This document shows positions 25,756 to 35,100 of a stretch of 37,965 nt of DNA, piece by piece (positions within the stretch are counted from its first letter, which is position 1; the number at the start of each line of letters is the position of its first letter). Position numbers and translations under genes: made by a program. The stretch is from Bryobacterales bacterium (GTDB lineage: Bacteria > Acidobacteriota > Terriglobia > Bryobacterales > UBA6623), in contig JAJEHF010000225.1 in assembly GCA_022823865.1 (NCBI GenBank), positions 1-37,965 on the forward strand. The letters are read 5' to 3'. The notes beneath the pieces were generated by a model that had not been told where the DNA came from, made no database searches, and was given only the letters and a program-made list of their open reading frames with translations.

Positions 25756-26511
25756 CTAGCCAGACTTGCCGGACAACCGAAGCTGAGCCTCCAGTTCGCG
25801 GATCCGTTGATTCGCTTGGTCGAGCTCGCGCTCGGCTTGGTTGCGCTCTTGCTCCGATGCCTCCAGCGCCCGTTCCGATGCCTGCAACGCCCGGCGTGTC
25901 TCCGCGTGGGTCATCAAGTCTCGTCCCAGACGCGGGTCCCAGAAGCGCAGCAGCCTCCCCTCCGCCCGCAACGCCAGCCCCAGCGCCTCGCTCCGGTGCC
26001 AGCCATCGGCTCTCCCTGCACGCACCCGCTCGTAGCGGCCGCTCTTCAGCCGCCAACCCTGCAAGCCTTCCCGGATCAGCACCCCCAGCGGGTCGAACCG
26101 CCAGTATTCGCCCACTCCCATTTGCTCGTACGTGGCGCGCTTGCTGGTCGCGTCCCGGCGGTCGGTCGAGTCCGAGGCCACCTCCACCACGAAGGCCGGC
26201 ACCACCCCGCCTTCCTCCCAGATCAGATACGACCTGCGCTCCTTCTTCTGCACGCCCAGCACGACGAACACGTCCGGGGCCACCACCGCCTTGCGGTCGC
26301 CCTGGCGATAGTACACGGCCATGCTGCCGGCCACGTAGGCGTCCGCCCGGGCCTCGAAATGGGCCTTGAGTTGGATGCGCATGTCGACGATGGAGTCGGC
26401 ATGCGGGTCGGTCTCCATCAGGATCTTGCCGTCGGAGTAGGGGTACTTCTCCTCCGGCAGCTCAGCGGAGGGGCGGGCGACGGGCTCTAGGAGCGAGGCA
26501 GGAGCGGCCAT
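25756..26511 (-). CDS. Uma2-family (DUF820) putative endonuclease with coiled-coil tail
   Basis: This 251-residue protein is the second Uma2 in the window. Core motifs are 'VAPDVFVVLGVQKKERRSY', 'PAFVVEVASDSTDRRDATSKRATYEQMGVGEYWRFDP' and 'WHRSEALGLALR'. The predicted active-site Asp, Glu and Lys region is intact. The C-terminus from about residue 195 is a coiled coil ('RALQASERALEASEQERNQAERELDQANQRIRELEAQLR'). The start at 26511 ('MAAPASLLEPVARP') is preferred; an in-frame Met at 26688 adds a low-complexity, non-homologous leader. It is clearly divergent from the first Uma2 copy, so the two are not a recent duplication. Confidence 0.85.
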   Translation of the reverse strand: MAAPASLLEPVARPSAELPEEKYPYSDGKILMETDPHADSIVDMRIQLKAHFEARADAYVAGSMAVYYRQGDRKAVVAPDVFVVLGVQKKERRSYLIWEEGGVVPAFVVEVASDSTDRRDATSKRATYEQMGVGEYWRFDPLGVLIREGLQGWRLKSGRYERVRAGRADGWHRSEALGLALRAEGRLLRFWDPRLGRDLMTHAETRRALQASERALEASEQERNQAERELDQANQRIRELEAQLRLSGKSG

Positions 26512-26706
26512 GGCCGTAGGATAGCAGGCGGGATAGAGGCCGGAATCGGCCCGGCAAGGGGGGCTGGGCTGCTGGGCGAAGGCTGCCGGGACCGCGCGTC
26601 CGGCGGCGGAGAATGGGCCCCGCGATCGAGCTTGACTGAATCGTCGCGCTTGCGCCGAGACAAGGGGTCTAGCGACAGACCTCCCCACCGTCAGCCAAAG
26701 TTGAGG

Positions 26707-28146
26707 CTAGACCAGCACTTGCTGAACGATTCGCCCTTCGTTCGTCGGGCCGATCAGCCGCTCCTTGAGCCCTTGGTGCGGGTAGTGGAACTCGAATGGG
26801 TCGAGTCCCAACAGGTGCAGGATCGTGGCTTGCAAGTCGCGGGGCGTTACCGGGTCTTTGTCCACGTAGTAGCCGATGTCGTCGGTGGAGCCGAGATTGA
26901 CGCCGGCCTTGGTGCCTCCGCCTGCCATCCACATCGTGAACGCGAACGGATGGTGGTCGCGCCCGTAGTACTCGGTCTTATCGCCCTGTCTGTTCTCGCG
27001 CATGGGAGTGCGGCCGAATTCGCCGCCCCAGATGATCAGGGTCTGATCGAGCAGGCCGCGCTGCTTGAGATCTGCGATGAGGGCTGCCGTGGGACGGTCG
27101 ATGTCGCGAGCCCGGTCTGGCAGGTCGTAGCGGATGTCTGTCCGTCGAGCGTTGCCGTGATGATCCCAGCCCCAGTCGTACAGCTGTACAAAGCGCACAC
27201 CGCTTTCGACCAAGCGCCGAGCCAGCAGGCAGTTGTTGGCAAACGAGAGCTTGCCCGGTTCGGTGCCGTAGAGCGTATGAATCGAGTCCGGTTCCTTGGA
27301 GATGTCCATCACTTCCGGTACGGAAGTCTGCATGCGGTAGGCGAGCTCGTACTGTTCGATCCGCGATAGCGTGTCGGGGTCCCCCGAGCGCTCTTGCTGC
27401 ATTCGGTTGAGATCGCCGAGCGCATCCAGGGCCGACCGCCGCAGCGAGCGGCTCATGCCTTCGGGATTGCTCAGGAACAACACCGGGTCTCCCTGCGTGC
27501 GGCACTGGACTCCTTGGTAGACAGACGGGAGGAAGCCGCTGCCCCAAAGGCTCTTGCCCGCGCTGGGAGTCTTGTTGCCGCTCACCAGCACCACGAAGCC
27601 GGGCAGGTCTTGGTTTTCCGTCCCCAAGCCGTAGGTGGCCCAAGCCCCCATCGATGCTCCGCCGAGGCGGGCGCTGCCAGTCTGCAGCAGAAGTTGCGCC
27701 GGGGCGTGATTGAACTCCTCGGTGGTCATCGACCGGATGATGGCCGTTTCGTCGGCCACCTCTGTGAAGTGAGGCAGGAGTTCGCTCACCCAGGTGCCGG
27801 ACTGTCCTACCCTCTGGAACTCGTATGGCGTGCCCAGCATCTGGGGGACGCCTTTGATGAAGGCGAAGCGCTTGCCCTCCAACAGGTGCTGCGGGCAGTC
27901 TGCACCGTTGTGCTTCTGGAGTTCGGGCTTGGGATCGAATAACTCCAGCTGCGAAGGGCCCCCAGCCATGTGCAGGTAGATGACAGACTTGGCCTTGGAT
28001 GGGTAGTGCGGCTGCTTGCGCGCCAGCGAGTGGTCGGATGAGGCCGCACGCAGCGAGCCAAGGTACATCGATGCGAGGCCCAGTTGGCAGCCTTGCAAGA
28101 AGTGCCTGCGGGTCTGGTGCTGGGCGAATTCGTTGCGGATGGACAT
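26707..28146 (-). CDS. DUF1501 protein, Tat-exported
   Basis: This 479-residue protein has a twin-arginine signal ('QTRRHFLQGCQLGLASMYLG', R13-R14), so it is exported folded. The body matches DUF1501, a family in the alkaline phosphatase/sulfatase-like fold: 'SVIYLHMAGGPSQLELFDPKPEL', 'FIKGVPQMLGTPYEFQRVGQSG', 'SELLPHFTEVADETAIIRSM', 'VRFVQLYDWGWDHH', 'LIIWGGEFGRTPM' and 'GRDHHPFAFTMWMAGGG'. Its biochemical role is unknown. Genes of this family almost always sit directly beside DUF1549/DUF1553 genes, as here: the start at 28146 lies five bases after the stop of the DUF1553 gene. The pair is probably one transcript and one functional unit. Confidence 0.92.
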   Translation of the reverse strand: MSIRNEFAQHQTRRHFLQGCQLGLASMYLGSLRAASSDHSLARKQPHYPSKAKSVIYLHMAGGPSQLELFDPKPELQKHNGADCPQHLLEGKRFAFIKGVPQMLGTPYEFQRVGQSGTWVSELLPHFTEVADETAIIRSMTTEEFNHAPAQLLLQTGSARLGGASMGAWATYGLGTENQDLPGFVVLVSGNKTPSAGKSLWGSGFLPSVYQGVQCRTQGDPVLFLSNPEGMSRSLRRSALDALGDLNRMQQERSGDPDTLSRIEQYELAYRMQTSVPEVMDISKEPDSIHTLYGTEPGKLSFANNCLLARRLVESGVRFVQLYDWGWDHHGNARRTDIRYDLPDRARDIDRPTAALIADLKQRGLLDQTLIIWGGEFGRTPMRENRQGDKTEYYGRDHHPFAFTMWMAGGGTKAGVNLGSTDDIGYYVDKDPVTPRDLQATILHLLGLDPFEFHYPHQGLKERLIGPTNEGRIVQQVLV

Positions 28147-28151
28147 TGCGC

Positions 28152-30860
28152 TTACCGTTTCGTGAGGGCCTCGTCGAGGTTCAGGACCACGTTTGCGACA
28201 GCCACCCACGCGGCCTCGTCAGGCGTCGAGGTACTGTCAGGCAAGTCTGGGCGTTGCAGCATCGTTAACCCGAGGTCGATATGCCTCGGGGCGTCGCTGA
28301 GACCGGTGTGGACCGCATGCACCGCCAATACGTTGCGGCCCGGTCGCAGAGAGCGGAGTGCCTCGGGTGTCAGGCCGTATGGTGCGTAGGAGCCGGAACC
28401 GTCCAAATCCTGGGCGGCGAAGACTCCGTTGATGTAGGCGTGGAAGGCAGCGGAATTCCGTACTTCGAAGCGAAAGTCCTCGACCTCCGCATCGGTAAGC
28501 TCAAACTCGAGCCGGGTCCAAAGATCTGATGTATCCCAGTGCGTGCCGATGCTCGACGCATAGGGATCGCTGTCATCGGCACTGTCCTTCGACGTGAATC
28601 CGAACGCTGACGGACCGGTACGCCAGCTAGCGTCGTCGAACTCTGGGGCCGCCCACTGCTCGCTCGGCTGGTCAGTCGTATAGCGCCAGGTCGGAGCGTC
28701 TCCGCGCGTATCGCCCACGAGAGCTACGCGACGCTCTCCTGCATACAGGACATCGTCGTAGTGCGCCAATTTAAGTGCGCTATCGCGGTCTTGGCGCAGT
28801 TCTCCGGCAGCTGTGTCGCGCAATTCAAGCAAGCGCTTGCTTTCTTGGTCTGACGGTGGCCGGGCCAAGACATGTCGGAATATATGGTCCAAGCGCTCCG
28901 CGGCGTTGGATTCGCCCAGATTCGCCGAACGCTTGGCCAGGTGCTGCGCGGCCTCCATCAGGGTGGGGTCGTTGAGCGTGACCAGCGCCTGCAGGGGAGT
29001 GTTGGTCCGGATCCGTCGGATCGTGCAGGTCTCGCCCGAAGGTGCGTCAAAGGTCGTCATCGCCGGGTAGGGCGATGTGCGCCGCCAGAGCGTATATAGC
29101 GCCCGGCGGTAGCGGTCCTCGCCGGGGCTGGTTTCCCACTGCTTGCTGCTGTAGACCACCTGCCAGATGCCTTCCGGCTGCCACGGCATCACGGGCGGCC
29201 CGCCGATCTTGGCAGACAGCAAGCCGCTGGCGGCTAGAGCCTGGTCGCGGAGCATTTCGGCAGACAGGCGGAAACGCGGACCTCGGGAGAGCAGGGTATT
29301 GTCGGGGTCCGCTTCGAGCCGGTCGGGCGTGACGTTTGACGTTTGCCGGTAGGTAGACGAAGTGACCATGGTCGTGAGCATGGCTTTGACATCCCAGCCG
29401 CTGCGCACGAACTCGGTGGCGAGCCAGTCTAGGAGTTGCGGGTGGGTTGGCGGCTCGCCTTGGGTCCCGAAGTCCTCTTCCGTCGTGACGATGCCCTTGC
29501 CAAAGAGTCTGGCCCACAGGCGATTGACGGTGACGCGCGCCGTCAGGGGGTTCTCGTCAGAGGTGATCCAGCGTGCCAAGCCCAGTCGGTTGGCGGGCGC
29601 TCCTTCCGGCAAGGAGTGGAATGCGGCCGGTACTCCGGCTGTGACGCGCTGGCCTAGGTTTCTGAAGTTCCCGCTCTTGTGAAGAAAGGTCTCGCGCTGG
29701 TCCTCGGCAGGCAATTCTCGCAGGATCGGCGTGGTCACTCCCTCCGAGACTGTTAGTTTCGGGTTGTCGTCGTTCGTGTCAGCGTCCTCGGTCTGGTTGA
29801 AGAAGGCGTATAGCGAGTAGTACTCCTCGTGCGAGATCGGATCGTACTTGTGGGAGTGGCATTGGGCGCAGCCCACAGTCAGTCCCATCCACACTTGGCC
29901 GGTCGTAGCGATCCTGTCTTTGACGGCCTCATCGCGGAACTCCTCGTCGTCAGTGCCGCCCTCGGTGTTGTTCATCGTGTTGCGGTGAAAGCCGGTTGCG
30001 ATGAACTGGTCGTCGGTGGGCTCGGGCAGCAGGTCGCCGGCCAGTTGCTGGACGGTGAACTCATCGAAGGGCATGTTTTCGTTGAGTGCGCGGACGACCC
30101 AGTCGCGGTATGGCCAGATCGTGCGTAGAGTGTCTTTCTCGTAGCCCATCGAATCGGCGTATCGAGCCAAATCCAGCCAGATGCTGGCCCAGCGCTCCCC
30201 GTATGCGCTCGAGTCCAGCAGCCCCGCCACGAATCTCTCGTATGCATCCGCGGATCGGTCCGAGACGAACTCCTCGACCGATTCTGGTTTGGGAGGCAGG
30301 CCTGTCAAGTCAAGGGACAGCCGCCTTGCCAGCGTGTAGCGATCTGCCTCGCCGGAGGGTGCCAGGTCGGCGGTCTCCAGCTTCGCTAGCACGAAGTAGT
30401 CAATGGGGTTGCTGGGCCAAGCTTCGTCGGTGACTCTCGGAAGTTGCGGGGTCACCGGGCGATCAAAGGCCCAGTGACGCTGGTACTCGGCTCCAGCGTC
30501 GATCCATTGCCTGAGGGTCTCGATTTCCGCTGAGGACAGGCGGTCTCCCGTGGGCGGCATGGGATTGGTTTCCGCCGTCACTCTGGCTAGCATTCGGCTG
30601 GCGCTGCTGTCGCCGGGGACCAAACCCGCGTGCCCGCCGTTTTGGCCAGTCGCGGCCTCATGCGAATCCAGCCGGAGATTCGCCATGCGGCTGTTCTGGT
30701 CCGGGCCGTGGCAGGGCAGGCACTTCTGCAGGATGGGGCGGACTTCCGTCTGGAAGTCCGGGGATGCGCCAGCCACGCCCGAGATCGTCAGTGCGAGTGC
30801 CGCTGCGATGGATGCACAGCGCAGTAGCTTTGAGTCGGGCGCTGAAGTGGAGAGACTCAT
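28152..30860 (-). CDS. DUF1549/DUF1553 protein with planctomycete-type cytochrome c domain
   Basis: The product is about 902 residues. A signal peptide (residues 1 to about 32) precedes a planctomycete-type cytochrome c domain with haem motif CLPCH (C47, C50, H51) and downstream Met-containing 'NPMPPTGDRLSSAEIETLRQWIDAG'. DUF1549 follows (about 150-350: 'IDYFVLAKLE', 'RRLSLDLTGLPP', 'YGERWASIWLDLARYADS'), containing a second CAQCH (C331-H335). DUF1553 comes later ('LTARVTVNRLWARLFGKGIV', 'HPQLLDWLATEF', 'TSSTYRQTS'). An extra lectin-like sandwich near the C-terminus ('FRFEVRNSAAFHAYINGVF') is inserted late. These proteins are linked by context to degradation of sulfated polysaccharides, but their chemistry is unproven. 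The start at 30860 begins the signal peptide. Confidence 0.9.
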   Translation of the reverse strand: MSLSTSAPDSKLLRCASIAAALALTISGVAGASPDFQTEVRPILQKCLPCHGPDQNSRMANLRLDSHEAATGQNGGHAGLVPGDSSASRMLARVTAETNPMPPTGDRLSSAEIETLRQWIDAGAEYQRHWAFDRPVTPQLPRVTDEAWPSNPIDYFVLAKLETADLAPSGEADRYTLARRLSLDLTGLPPKPESVEEFVSDRSADAYERFVAGLLDSSAYGERWASIWLDLARYADSMGYEKDTLRTIWPYRDWVVRALNENMPFDEFTVQQLAGDLLPEPTDDQFIATGFHRNTMNNTEGGTDDEEFRDEAVKDRIATTGQVWMGLTVGCAQCHSHKYDPISHEEYYSLYAFFNQTEDADTNDDNPKLTVSEGVTTPILRELPAEDQRETFLHKSGNFRNLGQRVTAGVPAAFHSLPEGAPANRLGLARWITSDENPLTARVTVNRLWARLFGKGIVTTEEDFGTQGEPPTHPQLLDWLATEFVRSGWDVKAMLTTMVTSSTYRQTSNVTPDRLEADPDNTLLSRGPRFRLSAEMLRDQALAASGLLSAKIGGPPVMPWQPEGIWQVVYSSKQWETSPGEDRYRRALYTLWRRTSPYPAMTTFDAPSGETCTIRRIRTNTPLQALVTLNDPTLMEAAQHLAKRSANLGESNAAERLDHIFRHVLARPPSDQESKRLLELRDTAAGELRQDRDSALKLAHYDDVLYAGERRVALVGDTRGDAPTWRYTTDQPSEQWAAPEFDDASWRTGPSAFGFTSKDSADDSDPYASSIGTHWDTSDLWTRLEFELTDAEVEDFRFEVRNSAAFHAYINGVFAAQDLDGSGSYAPYGLTPEALRSLRPGRNVLAVHAVHTGLSDAPRHIDLGLTMLQRPDLPDSTSTPDEAAWVAVANVVLNLDEALTKR

Positions 30861-31068
30861 CGTGCGACAGCCTGTGACATGTGTGCCGGCGACCTGCAGC
30901 GGTCGGCGTGATCCAGCCACGCACCACATGCGCACGCTCTTGGAGGAGCCAACCTCCCAATGAGCGCTAGCCAAGCTTGATCAATCGCACTGTACGACGG
31001 ATCGCTCGTATTCGTCAATACAGTGCGGCGATTCGGCCGCAGAACCAGCTGTGCCCTCGGCGGGCAGC

Positions 31069-32874
31069 CTACATGGCGCTGATCCGGCCGTAGTACGCGC
31101 CCGCTAGGTCTCTTCCAGCCGCGTCGCTGAACCAGCCCTGGAGGGTGTTGCGGCCCTTTTCCAACGCCAGTTCGAAGCGTACTGATGACGCCCCTTCTTC
31201 GGACTGCACCGTGACGTGCCGGCTGCCGTTCAAGCTCAGGCTGGCCGAGGCGATCGGCAGCGCGACACCCCGCTCGATCAGCATGCCGCCGATGGTGGCG
31301 CCGGGGCCTACCACGGTCATGTCGCGATCTAGGTGGAACGGCCAGCGGCTGAGTTCGACAGAGTACTGGCCTGACTCTTCGGTTTCGATCTGCCACACTC
31401 CGCCACGCGGTGGTCCGCAGGCGTTGGCCGTGCGCTCGCGATTGTCGCAATCGACCTCGATCCAACTGTTGGAGGTCAGGTCGGTGAACGTGCCTTGCTC
31501 GGCTCGTATGAACAGCGGCTCGACTACTTCGACAGAAGCCTCGATCTCAGCCCAGTACTCGTCGTAGTGGGCCTGCATTTCTTGGACGATATCGGAGTGC
31601 TCGGCAGCGATGTCCGATTCCTGGCCCGGGTCAGAGCTGAGGTCGTACAACTCTTCGCCTTCCACGAGCCGCCACTGGTTCCAGACGATCGTGCTCTCGC
31701 CGTACTTCGTCGGTCGGTGTCGACCGCCATACTGCACGATGAACTTGCGGTCTGGCCCGCTATCCATTTCGCCGGTTATGAGCGGAGCAAGACTGTCACC
31801 GTCGAGGGAGCTTGACTCCGGCAAGTCGATGCCGGCCAAGTCGGCCAACGTGGGGAAGATGTCGGTTACCTGGGCCGGGTAGCCGACGGTGCGGGGCTCG
31901 CCGAGGCCGCCGTCTGGCCAGCGGACGAAGCAGATCGCGCGATGTCCGCCCTCGTATGGGCTGCCTTTCTTTCCGCGCATGCCGGCGTTGAATACCGTCT
32001 CTCCTTTTGCCGTGCCGTTGTCGTTCATGAAGACGATCAGGGTGTTGTCCCGGATGCCGGTTTCGGCAAGCCAGGTGTCGAGGCGGGCGAAGTTCTCATC
32101 GATGTTTTGGATCAGCCCGAAGAAGTGCGCCAGGAGAGGGTCGTCGACCTTGTCGCCGTACGGTGCGAAATCCTTGCCCAAGGCGTGGAACGGGTAGTGA
32201 GGCGTGTTCAGGGCGATGTAGGCGAAGAAGGGTTGCCCCATCCCGGCCTGCTCGCCCATCCACTCCATGGCTTGGTCGAACCACAGGTTGGTGCAGAAGC
32301 GGTCCGAATAGCGCTCCTCGGTTTGGTCGAGGTAGCGGGTGTAGTAGTAGTCGTTGTCGTACTCGATCTCCGACGCCAGCCCCCACCCCTTGTGCCAGAC
32401 GGCGCGCTGGAAGCCGCGATCGAGCGGCCGGTGCGGGTAGGTGTCCCCGAGATGCCACTTGCCGAACAGGCCTGTCGTGTAGCCGTTGGCAGCGAACGCT
32501 TCGGGCATCGTTGAAACGTCGCGGCGCATGAGATTGCGGCCTGCAGGGACCATGCCAGCCTTGTTGCGCAACGAGTAGAGCCCGGTCATGAGTTCGCCCC
32601 GGGTCGGGGTGCAAACCGATGCCACATGGAAGTCGCCGAAGCGCACGCTCTCGTTATGGAGCTTGTCTAGATTCGGGGTCTTCAAGATGGGATTGCCGTG
32701 GGCCGAGAGATCTCCGTAGCCTTGGTCGTCGGTGAGGATGACGATGACGTTGGGACGGGCTTGAGATGGATCCCCCGAGCCGCCGCATCCCTCAAGGGCG
32801 CCTAGCGCGGCAGCTGCCAGCACAAGTGCGGGGATGCCGTAGCGATGGAGGCGAAGCGATGATCTGGATTGCAT
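31069..32874 (-). CDS. Type I sulfatase, lipoprotein, with C-terminal beta domain
   Basis: This 601-residue protein has a lipoprotein signal with lipobox 'LEGC' (C30), so it is anchored to a membrane. The catalytic motif is 'SVCTPTRGELMTG' with C88 as the formylglycine precursor; D49 and D50 in 'VILTDDQGYGDL' bind calcium, and 'LIVFMNDNGTAKGE' gives the distal metal ligands. The sulfatase C-terminal signature 'GEELYDLSSDPGQESDIAAEH' is present. Beyond it lies a further ~130-residue beta-rich domain ('GGVWQIETEESGQYSVELSRWPF'). An AGGAG ribosome site lies eight bases before ATG 32874, fixing the start. The gene is followed on the same strand by DUF1553 and DUF1501. It is distinct in sequence from the sulfatase at 9777. 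Substrate unknown. Confidence 0.93.
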   Translation of the reverse strand: MQSRSSLRLHRYGIPALVLAAAALGALEGCGGSGDPSQARPNVIVILTDDQGYGDLSAHGNPILKTPNLDKLHNESVRFGDFHVASVCTPTRGELMTGLYSLRNKAGMVPAGRNLMRRDVSTMPEAFAANGYTTGLFGKWHLGDTYPHRPLDRGFQRAVWHKGWGLASEIEYDNDYYYTRYLDQTEERYSDRFCTNLWFDQAMEWMGEQAGMGQPFFAYIALNTPHYPFHALGKDFAPYGDKVDDPLLAHFFGLIQNIDENFARLDTWLAETGIRDNTLIVFMNDNGTAKGETVFNAGMRGKKGSPYEGGHRAICFVRWPDGGLGEPRTVGYPAQVTDIFPTLADLAGIDLPESSSLDGDSLAPLITGEMDSGPDRKFIVQYGGRHRPTKYGESTIVWNQWRLVEGEELYDLSSDPGQESDIAAEHSDIVQEMQAHYDEYWAEIEASVEVVEPLFIRAEQGTFTDLTSNSWIEVDCDNRERTANACGPPRGGVWQIETEESGQYSVELSRWPFHLDRDMTVVGPGATIGGMLIERGVALPIASASLSLNGSRHVTVQSEEGASSVRFELALEKGRNTLQGWFSDAAGRDLAGAYYGRISAM

Positions 32875-33417
32875 GCGAGTGTCTCCTGCTCCTATTCTCT
32901 GTTCGGCATTTTGCCAGTCGTTCCGAAGCCGCGCAGCCCTGCGGTGGGGGCGACGGAAGTCCTTTAGTTCGGTGCGTTCCTCGGAATCACAACGCTCCAC
33001 GCGGCCAACGAGGATGCTCGTATCAGGACCCCTTCTGGTAGTAGCGCGATGAGGGCAGTGTAGAAAGAGTCTGCCGCGCCGAACGACTGTAGCCCATGGT
33101 ACCGCAGCAAAGCCATCGCTCACGGGCTATCGCCTGATCGCTCCACTTAGGCGAAGTACGCAGCCCTGCGTTTGCCCAGTTGTTGGGCGAACAACTCCGG
33201 AATGGCGGCGCTTGTATTGATCTAGGCATCTGTCAAGCGAGAACCCGGTTGTGCCCGGCTTCAGCTGTTGCTCCGCTCTCCGCACGCCGCTTTGCAGCTA
33301 GGTCGCAGCCGCACTCAATTGCGGGCTGCCAGCTGATGTATGGCGGAGCGATGGCAAGAGCCTTCCGTTACGGATGGCTTGACGGGCTGCTATGATAAGC
33401 GCGTTACAGCAAATCGC
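32875..33417. other. Gene-free interval of about 540 bases
   Basis: It separates the sulfatase start (minus) from the tRNA gene (plus) and must hold both promoters. No protein family, strong palindrome or repeat was recognised. Confidence 0.4.
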
Positions 33418-33511
<94 letters not shown>

Positions 33512-34218
33512 CTACGCAAGTTAAGCGATGGTTAGTGCCGACACTGGACACGTAACTTGTACAGCAGCTAAGTGGCCCTACGTGGCCCCATAGCTTTCAC
33601 CACGGATGGGCTGGGCAGGGAAACCACGCTGCGGTCCGACTGCCGTGAAAGCGGCGCTGGCAAAGGAGTGGTGCATGCATCCGCTTATCGAATGTCACCG
33701 TTCCGAAGTCCGTGCTCCGGCCGAGCGCCGCAGTTTCAATGAGGTGCGGGGTTCCATCGCGTGGCGACGCGGATGAACGAATCGACTCCGGGCTGCTTAT
33801 GACCTTGCCATCCTGCAAGATCGCCTTGGCCTTTGGGGAATTGATCATGGACGCCCACTTCGTCCTTGACCGGCACTGGCTGCAACGCAATCAGACTACG
33901 GGTCTCGGTTGGAGCATTGAACGTCCGCCCGCAAGACCCTGTGCACATGGTGACGGAACCCGCGCCCTGTGCTTGGCAGTGTGGGCAGTGCCGCTGTAGA
34001 TCCACGAGCAACTCAAGGGCGGCCAGCGAAGCGGTTGCTTCGTGGACCTACTGGGGCATCCAGCGCGTGTCTACACCGATCGTGGGTGAGTATGTGGGTT
34101 TGGACCGGCCAAGCTTGGAACTAGTCGCTTCACATAGGGCCTATCTTTCTAATACGAAACTATGTTAGGATATAGTGCATATAAATTGCGAACGGACCCA
34201 AAGACGATGGAGGTGCAA
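33512..34218. other. Interval of about 700 bases without a convincing gene
   Basis: Minus-strand frames here contain a zinc-ribbon-like string ('CPHCQAQG', then 'CTGSCGRTFNAPTETR') and, one frame over, 'TKWASMINSPKAKAILQDGK'. These could be parts of one decayed gene, but I recognise no family. The last 80 bases are AT-rich and should include the promoter of the PLD-like gene. Confidence 0.35.
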
Positions 34219-34923
34219 ATGGACAAGGACGAACAATTACTGGCAGAAATCGAAGATCTGATACGGTCTACTCCCAAGTTTGAGGCTTCCCAATACAAAC
34301 GGCTTGACGATATGAGCTGGCCAGGGAGAGTTTCAGCGGCAATAAGGGCTTGGAATTTGGCCGAGAAGATTACAGCTGATAGTTGCATCTCTGAACTATG
34401 CATGTCCAGATCCAACGATGCATTTAGTGGTTTTTCTCGACTTCGTATGCTGTTGTATGAAGCGAGAGATGATCTCAAGCGAAGAGTTGGGGTCCCAATG
34501 AGCGTAGTAGTAGAGAAGGGGATGAGATTCGACTACTTTGATCGGATTCGCAAGATTCTAGAAGAGGCCCATGCTGAGATACTGATCGTTGATCCATATC
34601 TCGACAGCAATTTTGTCTCTCGATACTTGACGCAGATTAAGAACAGTGTAGTCGTTCGCCTATTGACATCAAGTACCAAGGAAACCTCTCTCATGCCTGC
34701 GATTGAGTTGCTGACACAACAGACAGGTCTGCAAATAGATGTTCGATTCAACAATGATCTTCATGATCGCTATATATTCATTGATAGACGTGAATGCTAT
34801 CAGTCGGGAGCGTCATTTAAGGACGGGGCGGTGAATGCAATGACAACTGTGACGCAGATTCGCGAAGTCTTCACGCAGGTATTCCAAGCCTATGAATATC
34901 TCTGGGAGGACTCGAAGGTCTAG
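34219..34923 (+). CDS. PLD-fold putative nuclease or effector with a single active-site motif
   Basis: This 234-residue protein starts at ATG 34219, chosen because GGAGG sits five bases upstream; earlier in-frame ATGs at 34162 and 34207 lack that. The N-terminal ~95 residues are helical with no match. The second half follows the phospholipase D pattern: 'FDYFDRIRKILEEAHAEILIVDPYLD' (residues 104-129), then 'LHDRYIFIDRRECYQSGASFKDG' (181-203), where H182-x-R184 replaces the usual HxK and 'SGASFKD' is the trailing Ser/Asp segment. With one motif it would act as a dimer, like other single-motif PLD nucleases, or be non-catalytic. Base and codon use are AT-richer than the genes to the left. It faces a GmrSD-like gene and is best read as part of a defence island. 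Confidence 0.7.
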   Translation: MDKDEQLLAEIEDLIRSTPKFEASQYKRLDDMSWPGRVSAAIRAWNLAEKITADSCISELCMSRSNDAFSGFSRLRMLLYEARDDLKRRVGVPMSVVVEKGMRFDYFDRIRKILEEAHAEILIVDPYLDSNFVSRYLTQIKNSVVVRLLTSSTKETSLMPAIELLTQQTGLQIDVRFNNDLHDRYIFIDRRECYQSGASFKDGAVNAMTTVTQIREVFTQVFQAYEYLWEDSKV

Positions 34924-34947
34924 ACGCGATTAGCAGTGCGCATATGA

Positions 34948-35100
34948 TTGCTTCGCTCTGAGTATGCGGTTGTCGATGGCTTAGTCAACACCAAGGCACA
35001 TGTCTTTGACTACGGCTGGGGTCGTGCAAGGAACCTGCGACATCTAGCAAAGATGGGTCACGTAGTAAGTGGATGACCTCCCATCTCTTTATCAGAAGGA
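34948..35100 (+). pseudogene. Decayed SAM methyltransferase remnant, phosphorothioation-associated type
   Basis: From a TTG the frame reads 'LRSEYAVVDGL', then 'AHVFDYGWGRARNLRHLAKMGHVVSG', then a TGA at 35074 where the family has Trp. The model is the head of the putative methyltransferases found with DNA phosphorothioation genes ('VFDYGCGRGDD.R.L...G....GWDP'). The SAM-binding glycine loop is damaged (GWGRARN). No rest of the gene is seen. It suggests that a modification-related gene once lay between the two surviving island genes. Confidence 0.45.

Noticed and set aside
33736..34011. Zinc-ribbon-like cysteine string on the minus strand
   Set aside because: CxxC spacing is suggestive, but I could match no family and the frame appears broken.
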